A stretch of 64,000 nt of DNA from assembly GCA_950295325.1 (NCBI GenBank), contig OX485808.1:23582527-23646526 (forward strand). The letters run 5' to 3'. Of the stretch, positions 46,970 through 58,366 are shown piece after piece (the first letter of the stretch is position 1; each line of letters starts with the position of its first letter). This DNA comes from Polytrichum commune (lineage: Eukaryota > Streptophyta > Polytrichopsida > Polytrichales > Polytrichaceae). A program made the translations under genes and the position numbers. The notes below the pieces were generated by a model. The model saw only the letters and a list, made by a program, of their open reading frames with translations. It did no database searches and was not told where the DNA came from.

Positions 46970-48210
46970 TAGCATGAAACAATGGGATGGCGGTGCGCAA
47001 TGCAGCTCGGATTTTGAAATCCGTCTCAGAATTGGTGTTCCAAGGAGGGCATACTAGTTTACGTGTTCTGGATCAATGAGTAAATTCGATTGGTGGTTTA
47101 TTGTTATCGTCTGTGGGAACTATGAGTTGATGGAAGTAGGGAAGCATGTGACTCAAGGCAAATGTGTGTTCAGTGCACTGCTGATCTCTGTCGCACGAGC
47201 TTTTTGCGTTCTAAAACCCTAAAACGGGACACACACAGGGAGATGGTGGGAAATTGATAACCCAATACTAGAAGAACTACAGGCAGTGAAGCAGGCAATC
47301 TCTGAAGAAACTCCAGGTTCCACTGACTCTCATTTATACAAGGATATTACATATTGCATCCTTCATCCTACTATTTCTGTCCTTCTCTGGAAAACCGTAT
47401 GCAATTGTTTTCTCGCTGTTAGCACACAAAAATAGATGATGGTGTGTATACAGCTTAGAGCTTATGTCTCAGAATTGATGTTCAAAGGAGGGCAGACTAT
47501 TTTATGCATTCTGGATCAATGAGTATTTCGATTTGTGGTTTATCATACCTATGTCCAGGAGTGACAGTTTAGAGCAGATTGTGAGTTAAACACAATTTGA
47601 AATTTGTGGTCAATGTACTGCTGCTGTCTGTCACCGGTGATTTCTGCAGTCTAAAACCCTAAACCCTTGCACTTGGTCAGCATTTCGCAGCCTAAAACCT
47701 GACACAAACATGGAGATGGCGATACATTGATAATTCCATACCAAGGTTGTAATCTGTTCATGAAGGTTACCCATGTCAGGGCTTATCAAAACATAACTGT
47801 TTTCTTATTTGTCTAACTTAATACCCAAATTTTTTGCACTTGGTGAGCAGTTTACAGCCCTAAACCCTAACCCTCACATAAATTGGGAGATGGTGATAAA
47901 TTGATCATATATTACTAGAAGAACTACATGTACTGAATTAGCAGGCAATCGACCAAGAAACTCCAAGTTCTACCCACCCTAATTTGTACATAAATCTGTC
48001 CAAGAACATTACATCCTTCTCCAAGTAGGTCACCCCATGTCAGGGCTAATCATGCAGATTTTTTTTCTTAATTATACATGCTGTTACCACAAAATGATGC
48101 AATGATGGTGTGCATACAACTCAGATTTTGTACTCCGTCTCATAATTGACATTCAAAGGAAGGCAGACTACTTTATGCATTCTGGATCAAGAAAGTATTT
48201 TGGTTGGTGA
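46970..48210 (+). repeat. Degenerate three-copy large tandem duplication
   Basis: A block containing CTCAGAATTG, AAAGGAGGGCAGACTA and GCATTCTGGATCAATGAG occurs at about 46983, 47437 and 48103. Companion blocks with ACTGCTGATCTCTGTC, TCTAAAACCCTAAA, GGGAGATGGTG and ACTAGAAGAACTACA occur between them (about 47179-47300, 47618-47730, 47839-47960). Spacing is uneven (roughly 440-670 bp). A related partial block precedes the C element at about 45515-45610. No coding role is seen. Confidence 0.65.
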
Positions 48211-49319
48211 TTTAGGGTACTTTTAGAACTGCTATTGGCATCAGTTTTCTAGGAAATTACATATAGAGGATGTCATTCAACCGTTATTTTCAGATGCTTT
48301 TAAGACATCTCTCACAAATAGCTGTATGCATGATGTGCTCTGACTTATTTATTGCAAGTGTTGTCTCTAGCATCTGGTCATAGAAAACTTCATCAGAACC
48401 CTCTAAATCGATACTTCAATACTGATTTCACATCGGTTCAATCACATCAAACTACAACATAGGATGAATGCCTTCCAAAATTAGGGTGGCAATATTTAAT
48501 CTGTAAACCCGGCTTCCACATCCACATAGCTCCATTGTGAGATTTTGAGGGTCCCAAATTGTTCTGGATTGGGTTGCTGCTTCTCAAAAAAATTCACTTG
48601 AGTGTTCTGGATGGCCCCTTTCTTATACTGTATAGCATGAAAACTAAGTACTGAGAACTTGTGAGTCATTTTGGGACCAAATGAGGGGATTCGTAGTGAT
48701 TAATTCTGCTTCTTTATTGCTAGCCAAATATTACAGTTTAGCTTACTGCGGTTTTAAGTAGGTAAAGGGGAAAAGAAGTCTACGAACAGCTTCGATTTTC
48801 TCGAAGTTTTTAGCAAGTGATGCTTGATGCCCAAATCTCATCATGTCCTCTAAGTAATATAATTCCAGTTTGCAGAGAAAGGAAATTAAGTTATTCCACA
48901 AGAATCAGCTGGAAGTTGGATGATTCCAATATGTGGCTGGCGCTTCCTGAAGGAAGCTGCAATAGATGCTGGAGGCATCCTGGAGCCAAAACTCAAAATT
49001 TCCTGCTGCAACTGGTTTGCAAAGAATTATTTCGGACAGGAAAGAATATGTTGCCTGTGAACTTTCACAAACATTCCTATTTTGGTGGACGACCATTTTG
49101 GGCTTACGTATCAGCTTCACAGTCTGAGAAATTACATCGTAATGGGTTGGAGCATATTTTCCTGACTTGTGCTGGAAGCTGTATAACTCTCTACTTTCTC
49201 AAGCTGCGGTCATGTTGCACAGGTATGAAGGATTCAAGTATTTAACCATTTTAGTACATGGGTCTTAAATGGTTAACTTTTCCAACTAGCTACTTCTCCA
49301 TTGATGTGAAACACGCGAT
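48211..49319. other. Low-repeat stretch containing a 142-codon open frame
   Basis: The plus-strand frame at 48817-49245 starts with two ATG codons and encodes 142 residues rich in Ser, Cys and Leu (RCWRHPGAKTQNFLLQLVCK), without a recognised domain. An overlapping minus-strand frame (48905-49120) makes chance openness likely. Base composition is more gene-like than the surroundings and no MITE was found, so an exon or UTR of an unrecognised gene is possible. Confidence 0.25.
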
Positions 49320-49575
49320 TAGAAGACGATGGTCAGCAAATCCAAATTGAAGGCATAGCCACTTTCCTAGTGATTTTTAAGCTCGTATGAAGATTTCTTG
49401 CGCTCATGAAATGGTCATGTAGATCCCCCCCAATTCATGTGGACTGTTGTGTCTTGAATGATTATCATATTTTGAGCATGCAGTCCAATTTCTTGTAAGC
49501 ACGTCGTTTTGGTGTGCATTCTTGGAGCCACACCAAACTACATACCACTCAAATATAGGTGTAGTTATAAGAAAA
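49320..49575 (+). repeat. Dispersed repeat family E, copy 4
   Basis: CAGCAAATCCAAATTG, ATAGCCACTTTC, GGTCATGTAGATCCCCCCC and CGTTTTGGTGTGCATTCTTG align in order with 8484-8742. Confidence 0.6.
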
Positions 49576-49739
49576 GTAACCAAATAAGGGTTGTCTACCT
49601 TAGTTGCAATCAAGGGTGATGCTGCAAGAACGAGTGTCTCTGAATATATTATTTCTGGCATGCAATTGTGTAAAACAATGTGTTCTTGAAAAACAAGTTA
49701 ATGTGTGAGGATGATTTTCAAGGCTGAAGTACTCTCAGT

Positions 49740-50450
49740 ACGCCCCCGAATTCAACTGCTCACTCTGAACTGTGAATGAGCACGTCTATCTTGGCTGTAG
49801 AATATCATCTCTTGGAAGAAGGTAGTTGAGTTGGAAAATGCTGGTGTTGTCAAGTGTTTTACTTCAGAAACTTCGTGATCTTCGACCAATTCACTGTAAG
49901 AAATCTTGTCCATTCCAACTGCATTTTGACTCTTCAGCAAGAAATGTAGAAACTACCAATTTCGTTGCCAACCTGAGGCTTTTGATTGTAATATTTGCAC
50001 GGTTGCCAACCATATCAGTGTACGAATACATTTCTTTTCGCCAAGAGTTGCAATGGGTGGCTGAAATGGGGAAGATATCTTTCAGTTCAAACTCCATGGA
50101 GATCACACTTTGCAGGAAAGATCACAGAGAATATGACTACTTTTTTTACTCAACAATGGCTTCAATTCATGCCTTTATCTAGACTTGGAATGGATCAAGT
50201 ATACAACCTGGACTCTTGAGGTGATCTGTAACTGAATCCACAATGCTATTATTCCAATCAAAGCTTGAAATTTTTGGAGAGAATCAGTATAGTGACACTC
50301 TTTTTGGTTTTGTTTTAATTCGATTCAAGTTCCATGTTTTCTGTCACTTCCTGCTCTGCATAATATACTTAATTAGTCCATGTGGTTCTGTTCAATTGTT
50401 TCTTGAATCACCTCATACTTGTCTTACACTTTAGACGCTTCACAATCTAA
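49740..50450. other. Low-repeat stretch with overlapping unassigned frames
   Basis: A plus-strand frame (49826-50182, 118 codons) and minus-strand frames (49752-49940, 49891-50106) overlap. The minus pair (MEFELKDIFPISATHC..., then ELVEDHEVSEVKHLTT in a shifted frame) reads somewhat like protein, and so does the plus strand. No domain is recognised on either, and I do not choose between them. Confidence 0.25.
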
Positions 50451-50662
50451 TGAGGATTTCGCATTTTTTTGATCCCGAGAAGGGGTATGGGTCTTTGATG
50501 GTATTTGTGTTTTTGATACCATGCAAGAATGTTCATACCCAATATCAATATGGTTGAGAATGTTATCAATACAAATAGTAACTCGGGTGTATAAAGAGTC
50601 TCTCACCCTGACATATTCATCAAGTATCATTTATATGATTGGTATGGCAATTTTGAAGTCCA

Positions 50663-50820
50663 CATGTAGGTTCTTTGATACCATTATGGGTGTTGATTAT
50701 TGATACCCCTGCATACACCCACACATTAGTCCAACATTGGCTTACACCTAACACTTTGGTTTACCATTTGGAGTTGCACGTTGCTATAACTTTACACTAA
50801 GACTATCATTTTTTTACCAA
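50663..50820 (+). repeat. Dispersed repeat family J, copy 2
   Basis: GTAGGTTCTTTGATACCATT, GTTGATTATTGATACC and AGTCCAACATTGG match 15990-16095. The following CGTTGCTATAACTTTACAC matches the reverse complement of 63885-63965, so this copy bridges the other two. Confidence 0.55.
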
Positions 50821-50989
50821 GTAAGTTATAGTGTGTTCTTTGATGTGTATACTGTCCATTTATGTTTGAGTTTGTATACATAGTAACTTAGATACTTTGA
50901 GTTGGCCTATAAAGTGTTCTCTTATTGTAGTGGATTTCCCAAGATTTTGAATTCTAACTAAGGGCTTGAAAGGATTTGCTTGTTAGCTC

Positions 50990-51364
50990 CACTAAATATA
51001 CCAATTAGTGAGGGTGGTACTAATTCAAGTCGCACGCCCAATCTAGCCAAATCTTAAAGTTACTAAGCATTGAAATTGCTACTAAGTGACACTAAATTCA
51101 TGATTACGGTAAATTCTATGCTCATTAACCATAAATTTCAAGAAAATTAGTGCGTGCTTGTGATTAGTGCATGCCACATGTTTGTTAGTGAATAGTGCCA
51201 AGTGCTAATACTTTCATGACAAGTGTTGGTACTTTAAGTGAATAGTGTTTAGTGCCAAAATGAACAATGCTTCCTAGATCTTTTGGTGACATTAATTCAT
51301 AGCGTAAAGGAATTTAATAAGATCTTCACTAATTTCCCACACTCAGTAATTGGTACATCTAGTG
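50990..51364. mobile_element. Family D MITE, copy 2
   Basis: Inverted ends: CACTAAATATACCAATTAG then TGAGGGTGG on the left; inverse CACTAGATGTACCAATTAC then TGAGTGTGGG on the right. The interior has AGTGAATAGTGCCAAGTG repeats and CTTCCTAGATCTTTTGGTGA, matching D1 (inverted) and D3. 375 bp, non-coding. Confidence 0.82.
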
Positions 51365-51492
51365 TAACATGCATATTAGTTAGTCTAACCAATGTGTTTC
51401 CTAACAATACGTTAATTGGGACCACACTTGAGTTTCTACGTAACTGACTTGATAACAAACTATTTGGAGGTATAATTTTCTTCTGGGATCTG

Positions 51493-51752
51493 AGGGTCCA
51501 AGATGACCCTACTGGATGATAGTAAAGAGGTACTCATTTCGGAATGGAGTGGTTGGCGGTTCGATTCCCGTTGTGAAATCTTCTCTCTACTTGATGAAAA
51601 AAACTAGCTAAGTAGGTGGGAAGCCAAGTGCCCACCCACTACAAGGTAGTTAGTAAACCCCACCATGCACCAAGAAGATCCTTGAGCAGGATAGGACCAA
51701 TAGGCTCAAATTCACGTCGGATTGCATGTTGTTGGTTATTTATTTATTTATG
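51493..51752 (+). mobile_element. tRNA-derived SINE, copy 2
   Basis: Head AGGGTCCAAGATGACC, A-box-like GATAGTAAAGAGG (51518-51530), a perfect B box GGTTCGATTCC (51558-51568), then CTTCTCTCTACTTGATG. The body is shared with copy 1 (GGAAGCCAAGTGCCCACC, CACCATGCACCAAGAAGA, GGCTCAAATTCACGTCGG). It ends in a (TTTA)n-like tail. The inferred transcript is polymerase III. Confidence 0.85.
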
Positions 51753-51759
51753 GGTTTTG

Positions 51760-53702
51760 AGCAGAGAATTTGGTTTTTGGACAATTTTTTTCTCCAGCTT
51801 GTTTTTATTTTATTTTATTTTAAAAGGTTCTCCTTCTTCATTCCCCTCCCCTTGCCCAATGATGATTTCCTCCTAGAAGCACAAGTTCCATTGATAAAAA
51901 TAGGTACCCATGTTCAAATTTCACTTCTAAAAAAATTGAGGGCAATTTTTTTTGGGAAGTTTTATATAACTTGGACCCTACAGTGCACTAAATAGAATTT
52001 GAATTGATTAACTTGTTCATAATTCATACAAAAAATACCCCCGTCAAATCATAATTGACTAAGATTTGACACATAAGCAAGAAATTGTATACTTTAAAAT
52101 AATATTTATTCGTAAATGTGTTAGTATGATTTCATTTTTCATTCAAACAAATATTCAAATCTATGTCATTCATACATAGTTACATCAATTCTCATGTATG
52201 ATTGTATCATAAATCTACGTGTACTTACTTATAACATCTAGAGGTTACTTTGAAACTTAAAATTGGTTACATGGAGTTCACATAGTTAGTCAAAGACGTG
52301 ATGAAGGAGCATTTAAGTAACAAAATATGAAGGATTTTTTTGATTGTTCTTAAAATGAACTTCATATTGTAGTAAATTAGGCATGAAGTAATTTATATGT
52401 TGGTGTGGAATGATAATAGTCTTAAAAGTTACCTTACAATGATGAGGACTCAAATAATGAATTTTATGAAGTTGAAATATTGATAGGGCTAAGCACAAAG
52501 TGAATGATGTTATTAGATGATTAACGTAATCAAAAAATAGATTAAGTTGGCACAACATGAAATAATTGGTTCAAGGGGGTGCCCTTCATATCTAAAGGCT
52601 ACCACATTTAGGGTTTGAGGCAAAGTTTGAGGCATGTCTTGACTAAGTATTATGAAAGCTATCTATATATTGGGTGCAAGTTTCCTCGACATTGCATGAT
52701 TCCACCTGAGCGGCAAGTTTATGTGTTTATGAAGATCACCTAGGTTCATTTAATTTAAATATGTATTTTTGAACCTAAATCTAATATATTTGTGGATTAC
52801 GTGTAACTACAATTTCACCTCGGGCTTGGTAAATAAGGGGAGTGCAAACTTCACCTCATAAACATGCCTATTTTTCTGTTTTTTTCTTCTTTAGAGTGTA
52901 TTTCACATATTTTTTATTTTTGCATTATGTTCTAGTTGCTAATATTTTTTCACATCTCAAACATCATATAGGCAATTATCACATTAGACGTAATAACAAT
53001 TCTCTTGACTACATTATTGAACATAAGACTTTGAGTTGTGATGGATTACTTTCTTTTCCAAATTTCACAAAGAAATAAAGCTTTATATGGACATAGGTCT
53101 AGGGGTGGAACGAACAAGCACTTCATTCACGTCGATCCCTACCCGGGGATCGAAGTTTCTTCTCTTTACACTTGTTCCATGTTTTTCATATCCTCCCAAT
53201 TATTCAGTTTTTTAACATTGTATGTCTTATTTCATATATGTTTTTTAAATATCTAGAAAGAAAGACACGCTCAGCTTGACCACTACAATCTAAAAACTTT
53301 GACCTTTAGTATCATTCATGTAAATTCTTTTCTCACATATCACTTTCTCAAATATGGTTATTTGAATTATTTTTCATTTTTTAACTATTTCTTTAGTTTT
53401 TATGACATTCATTCTCAATATTTTGTAAATTTGACAAATTAGTTTGAAGAAACCGATATGAAGAGCTTTGGAGAAGAAAACTTTTGAAGAAGGTAGAAGC
53501 TCCTTGCCCATCAAGCATGTCAAGTAGGTGGGTGGATAATTATAAACTTAGTTAGTAAACCGACCTAGAGACATGAGTTAACTAACAAGCCGTTGAAACT
53601 CTTGAAGCTCCTTAAGGTTAATAACTCAGTTACCTAACCATTTACAATGCAAACCCAAGTTTCTTCAACAAGCATGTTAGCTAAGCATAAAGTGCTCGCC
53701 AA
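51760..53702. other. Unassigned intergenic sequence
   Basis: Very AT-rich. Short frames of 70-90 codons lack domains. No repeat family assigned. Confidence 0.4.
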
Positions 53703-53938
53703 CTACACTAAATATTGTATTTATTGTCATATGGTATTGTATGTCACTATGATAAATTTTTAAATGACACTTCTTATGAACACTTGTTTACACATACTAT
53801 CATCCCAACTTACTTTTTAGTATTCATAAAAAAAAACATTTAAGACCTTACCTTTATGTGACACTACACGGATTGTTTACAATTAGTAATGAGCAAGACA
53901 CATAGAATTGGTGACACTAAATACAATATTTAGTGTAG
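53703..53938 (-). mobile_element. Family B MITE, copy 2 (internally deleted), CAA target duplication
   Basis: The ends CTACACTAAATATTGTAT and inverse CTACACTAAATATTGTAT are perfect over 18 bp and flanked by CAA on both sides (a 3-bp duplication). The GATGACACTTCTTATGAA-type block (here AATGACACTTCTTATGAA) and GGTGACACTAAATA are kept, but about 140 bp of the interior is missing relative to the full copies. Confidence 0.85.
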
Positions 53939-54255
53939 CAAGTGTGGTCAGGCTTTAACCATGCTACCAAATACGAGATTTGACTTATTGCTTAGACAAT
54001 TACAACGACATCTTGCCACCATTGCATTTAAAATTGTATGTAGTTTGGATGACCATTTTAAAGGTACTATAATTTTTTTAAATTTATGGGTGATGCATAT
54101 TGTTACAAATACATTACATTGAAATTCCACCTTGGGGGCTGCACGTTTCATCGCACGTGTGAGTATACGTGAGTGCACAAAAGGGGTATTAATTTGAACT
54201 TGTCCGTTCTACATATACATATGCTACAGAGATTATAACTCCTACATGTACATGT
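53939..54255. other. Unassigned sequence
   Basis: Contains a 76-codon minus-strand frame (53948-54178) without a domain. Nothing else seen. Confidence 0.35.
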
Positions 54256-54695
54256 ATGCTAGGGTCACTTATTGAAGCTCGTTTATTTGGAAGTATGGAG
54301 GAGGATGCGGAGTGTGATAAAGATCACACATTGATTGATGATTCTAGTGCACGAGGTGGAGACAAGGAAAATTGTAGTGTTGGAGAAGACAATTCAAGCA
54401 TCTGCAAGGATGTTGTCATAGAGACGGAATTGATACAGTCGCATGTTGAAAGCGATTTACATGAAGATGTGGAGTTGCAAAGTGAGCTTCAACAAACTTG
54501 GATGTTCTAATAGATGAACATGAAAATGTTGAAGTGCCCTCTCAATCTAACGTAAAGTCCGTTGTGGTTTGTGCAGAGGTAGGGGAGTCTAGAATTTTCA
54601 AAAGCAAAATTGTTAGTCAATTGAATGGCAATCCAACTTTATCTACAGATCGATTGACTCGGATTGAGGTTGACATATTATATATGACACCATAG
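54256..54695 (+). pseudogene. Acidic ORF broken by a frameshift, family unknown
   Basis: The first frame (54256-54510) runs MLGSLIEARLFGSMEEDAEC and continues with a Glu/Asp/Ser-rich stretch to HVESDLHEDVELQSELQQ. At about 54493-54497 the protein-like reading moves to the second frame (to 54695): DVLIDEHENVEVPSQSNVKS, then FKSKIVSQLNGNPTLSTDRL and TRI. Joined, this gives roughly 145 residues of consistent acidic character with a basic, more conserved-looking end, unlike the random frames around it. GAGGTTGAC soon after could be a splice donor (AG/GT), so an exon is possible. I do not recognise the family with confidence. A regulatory or transposon-linked protein fragment is equally possible. 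Confidence 0.45.
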
Positions 54696-54699
54696 TCCT

Positions 54700-56026
54700 T
54701 ACAGTTGCAAATCATGATACTTTGTCCTATCTCAGTTGTGATTGTGGAGTTTTTTCTTATTAATTTTTTTTTCAAAAAAAAATAACATGCATGAAACTAG
54801 AATTGTCAAAAATGTGGTAGACCAAAGAAATAACTCCAATTAAGATTTCATTTGTTGGGAGGGTTTATAGAATTTGGTGATAATTGGGTGGAGTATTGAG
54901 ATCCAAATGACTTGATGGACCATCCATCAAACATAGACATTGGTTTATGTTTGTATAAAAAAAAGGAACCAACAATAATGGACTTACAATCTTATAGATC
55001 ATTTGATGGTAGATTAAGAGACAATAATTGCATTAACTTCTATGACATATATTGTAGACTTAAATGCTTACGAGTTACATTCAGGGGATGAAAATCTCTT
55101 CAATGGCTTATAAATGAAAGCTAGGGTTTTACATTATACATGAAATAAGGGTTCAAAATTATTCAAAAGTACATTTGTATACTTATGTTAATGACTACAT
55201 ATGAATGTAAATCTTTTTACGTATACGTATTGGCACTTGTAATCTTATCATTAAAATTGTACTTGTATTGCTTGATTCTGCAACCAAAAAAAAATTATAT
55301 ATAAGGGGGTTTTTAGAGTATGTTGTGAATGCACATGGTTCTTGGTTTTGAATGAAAGGTGCATCCCCCCGGAATTCCACACAACATATACCACATGTTT
55401 TTGTTATACTTTAAAACACACACACACACACACACACACCATCATCAATCAAAATCACAGCAAGGTGTAATTCAAATTATGAATCACATTAAATATACCC
55501 TATGTTGTAGCAACGGGTCTTTGTGGGAGTTGCTTGAATGCTTGATATACGACCTTGGACAACCCCTTGTAGGATGAAATTTACATCTCATTGAAATTCA
55601 CGATACACTTCATAACATTGGTTAATCCTAGTTGGGTGGGCACAAATTCCTAGGAGTATAATCACAACAATCTTGAAGGTTTTTGTGATGTCAGCCCGAT
55701 GATGTAGGAAGCCCCTTATTATGGTGAGTAGTATTATGCTTCGCATCTTTAGATAAACATCTCTTGGGTACCAAACCCTAATGTAAAATTTGTAAGTGAG
55801 ACAACAAGACTTCATTTACTAGTATGAGAGTAACAATTACTACACATGCAAAAAGGTCGTCATCAAATTCATCAAAATTTATTCATTTACTTATTGTAGC
55901 TTTATGTTGTCAATAAACATGATATTCAATATTTTGAGAGAGTGGGATCCTCTTAAAATAATATTGGCCATTTGGACACTCAAAAGTCATGTTAGGTTGA
56001 TAAATACTAGATTATACTTCATACGT
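54700..56026. other. Unassigned intergenic sequence; (AC)n microsatellite
   Basis: A (CA)n run lies at about 55418-55438. Short frames show no domain. Confidence 0.4.
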
Positions 56027-56595
56027 GTAGTTTCCATTAAAATGAGAGTATGTTAAGCTGGGAAATCGACTCATTTAGGTTGAGTCGACCTAAATGAGGA
56101 TAATATTTTGTCAATTTAAGTTGAGTCGACCTAAATGAGGACAATATTTTGTCAATTTAGGTTGAGTCGACCTAAATGAGGACATTATGTTGTCAATTTA
56201 AGTTGAGTCGACCTAAATGAGGACAATATTTTGTCAATTTAGGTTGAGTCGACCTAAATGAGGACAATATTTTGTTAATTTAGGTTGAGTCGACCTAAAT
56301 GAGGATATTATGTTGTCAATTTAGGTTGAGTCGACCTAAATGAGGACAATATTTTGTCAATTTAGGTTGAGTCGACCTAAATGAGGACATTATGTTGTCA
56401 ATTTAAGTTGAGTCGACCTAAATGAGGACAATTATGTTAGTCAAGTTAGGTTGAGTCGACCTAAATGAGAACAATATGTTAGTCAATTTAGGTTGAGTCG
56501 ACCTAAATGAGGACAATATTTTGTCAATTTAAGTCGAGTCGACCTAAATGAGTCGATTTCCCAGCTTAACATACTCTCATTTTAATGGAAACTAC
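56027..56595. mobile_element. Element with perfect 54-bp inverted ends enclosing a tandem array
   Basis: The left end 56027-56080 (GTAGTTTCCATTAAAATGAG... to ...ATCGACTCATTTAGGT) is the exact reverse complement of 56542-56595, 54 of 54 bases. Everything between is the 41-bp tandem array. No target duplication is evident. The right flank carries three copies of a TACGGCGGAATT-type 12-mer (56594-56625), and a partial copy of the tip (ACTCTCATTTTAATG) recurs at about 56728. No coding capacity. The superfamily cannot be assigned. Confidence 0.85.
56076..56550. repeat. 12-copy, 41-bp tandem array centred on TGAGTCGAC
   Basis: The unit is TTTAGGTTGAGTCGACCTAA followed by ATGAGGACAATATTTTGTCAA-type sequence. 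Twelve TCGACCTAAATGA cores occur at a mean spacing of about 41 bp. Each core can pair with itself (TTAGGT with ACCTAA around GAGTCG, and GTCGAC). Two linker types occur, ACAATATTTTGTCAA and ACATTATGTTGTCAA, partly alternating. Divergence between units is low, unlike the other repeats in the window. Confidence 0.97.
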
Positions 56596-57028
56596 GGCGG
56601 AATTTACGGCGGAATTTACGGCGGAAAATCAAATGTTATTTTTTTACTTGTACTCTACAACTTTCCAGTGGTTTTCATTTCATTCTTGGATTAATAGGTT
56701 GCTTTATGTACTCTCAATTCACTGGAAAACTCTCATTTTAATGAATATTGTGTTAATACACAATCGTATGAATTACACACATGCCACATTGAAACAAGAA
56801 GGATAAGAATTTTCATTGCCTAGGAATGTATGAATTCTTGATCAATACAATTTGGACATGGATTCTCTCTATATAGACTATGTCTTAATGTAGAAAATTA
56901 ACTTCATTTTTGAGAGAACGCCATTATCATCTTTAGGCGTAGTGTATGTAGAGACCAGGTCTTTGTGGGCCATTCTGCTCATTAGCCTTTTCAATTAAGC
57001 TATTAATTTCCCACCTTCCACTACAATG
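56596..57028. other. Unassigned sequence
   Basis: Contains a small inverted pair (ACTTTCCAGTG and CACTGGAAAACT) at about 56661-56730. No gene. Confidence 0.45.
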
Positions 57029-57530
57029 AGGGTCACTTCACACACAAGCCAAGAGCCGTGACCATGAAATTGTGAGAGCCCAAAAGAAAGTGTCCAAAGG
57101 CCGTCCCAACACACCTCCAAAATCATGTAGTGTCATCACGGACCCTTAAGTGTAGTGTGAAGTCATATGTGACCAGGCCTTCAACCAAATGCTATTTCAA
57201 TGAATCTATATTCATGTGGGTCCTCACCCATGATAGAATAGAATAAATCAACAATTTTGAGCTTTCAGAGTGCCATGGTCTCCCAGTTTTGTGTTAGGCC
57301 TACCTCAAAGAGCCGGTTTTTGAAAATAGTTCAAGTGACCCATGAAACCTGGTCCATTTGATGCCATGTAGGAAACCACGTAGATTTTACATCCATCTTG
57401 CATTCACATACTATGATGGTCCCTCAAGCATAGTTTGAAGCGAACTTGGACCGGCTCCGCCTTTTCCACCAATGAGAGTGCTTGAAGTGTAATGATCACG
57501 GGCACTTAGTCTTGTGTGTGAAGTGGCCCT
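57029..57530. mobile_element. Family A MITE, copy 2 (uninterrupted)
   Basis: Left end AGGGTCACTTCACACACAAG; right end inverse AGGGCCACTTCACACACAAG. The body aligns with 163-398 plus 1028-1249. Near 57250 (AATTTTGAGCTTTCAGAGTG) it corresponds to the hAT insertion point in copy 1 but has no insert. Length 502 bp, non-coding. Confidence 0.85.
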
Positions 57531-57536
57531 GAGTAT

Positions 57537-57775
57537 CCAAATTAGTGAGGGAGGGCTAATAGTAAGTGTGGGAAACTCAGGAAAATCGTGATGCTAAATT
57601 TATTTACACTATGAAATGAGTTCCATCAAAAGATCTAGGAAGCATTGTTCATCTCGGCATTATTCACTAAATTATTATTCATAATAACACTATTCACTAA
57701 AAATACTAGAAATATTCATTAACAAATATGTGTTTGCATATAATTTATTTTCATCACTCTACAATCACCTTAGAG
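57537..57775. mobile_element. Family D MITE, copy 3 (decayed)
   Basis: CCAAATTAGTGAGGGAGGG at the left, AAAAGATCTAGGAAGCATTG inside and CACTATTCACTAA repeats match D1 and D2. The right end is not recognisable. Confidence 0.65.
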
Positions 57776-57780
57776 TATGC

Positions 57781-58151
57781 ACTACACTAAATATGATATT
57801 TAGTGTCACCAATTCTAATTGTCTTGCTAATTGTCTTACTAATTGTAAACCATGGTACAGTGTCACCAACACTAAATGTTATCCCAACATTATTTGTCAT
57901 TCTTTGTAGATTTTCAAGGGGGGGTTATAGATTTATAGTGTTGCAATTATTGTCACTTATCAAGTGATTTTTCATCCAAATTTCAATTATCCATGACAAG
58001 ATTTCATCACAAGAGAAGGTAGGGTTTTTTTGGCCAATGGGTGAACTCATCCATCATCCATGACACTATTTTGTTCACTTATTCATAAGAAGTGTCATCC
58101 AAAATGTTACCATAGTGACGTTAAATACCATATGACACTAAATATAACCAC
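57781..58151 (+). mobile_element. Family B MITE, copy 3, right tip lost
   Basis: Left end CTACACTAAATATGATA with TAGTGTCACCAATTCTAA. All interior landmarks follow to TATGACACTAAATATAA, then the last ~18 bp of the expected terminal repeat is missing. Confidence 0.85.
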
Positions 58152-58366
58152 TTCTCCTCTCTATTTTTAAATGTAGCATGTCACTCCTTTTGTGAACAAC
58201 TTGCCAATAATAATCGGCTATGACAATCACACTCTCACCTCTTTCTAAGATGACCTTTAAATAATAACAATAATAATTTGACAAAGTCCATGCTATCATC
58301 CATGAAGAGAGCGGAAGTTGCGGAACCCAAAAGAACATGCAATGGATCCATGTCATAAGAATCGCA
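58152..58366. other. Spacer between two B elements
   Basis: No repeat or gene recognised. A minus-strand 72-codon frame crosses it without a domain. Confidence 0.4.

Noticed and set aside
51493-51752. tRNA gene (perfect B box GGTTCGATTCC)
   Set aside because: No acceptor stem or cloverleaf could be formed. The sequence is a dispersed SINE with the same promoter boxes.
56076-56550. CRISPR-like regular repeat spacing
   Set aside because: The whole 41-bp period is repeated. There are no unique spacers, and the setting is a plant nuclear genome.
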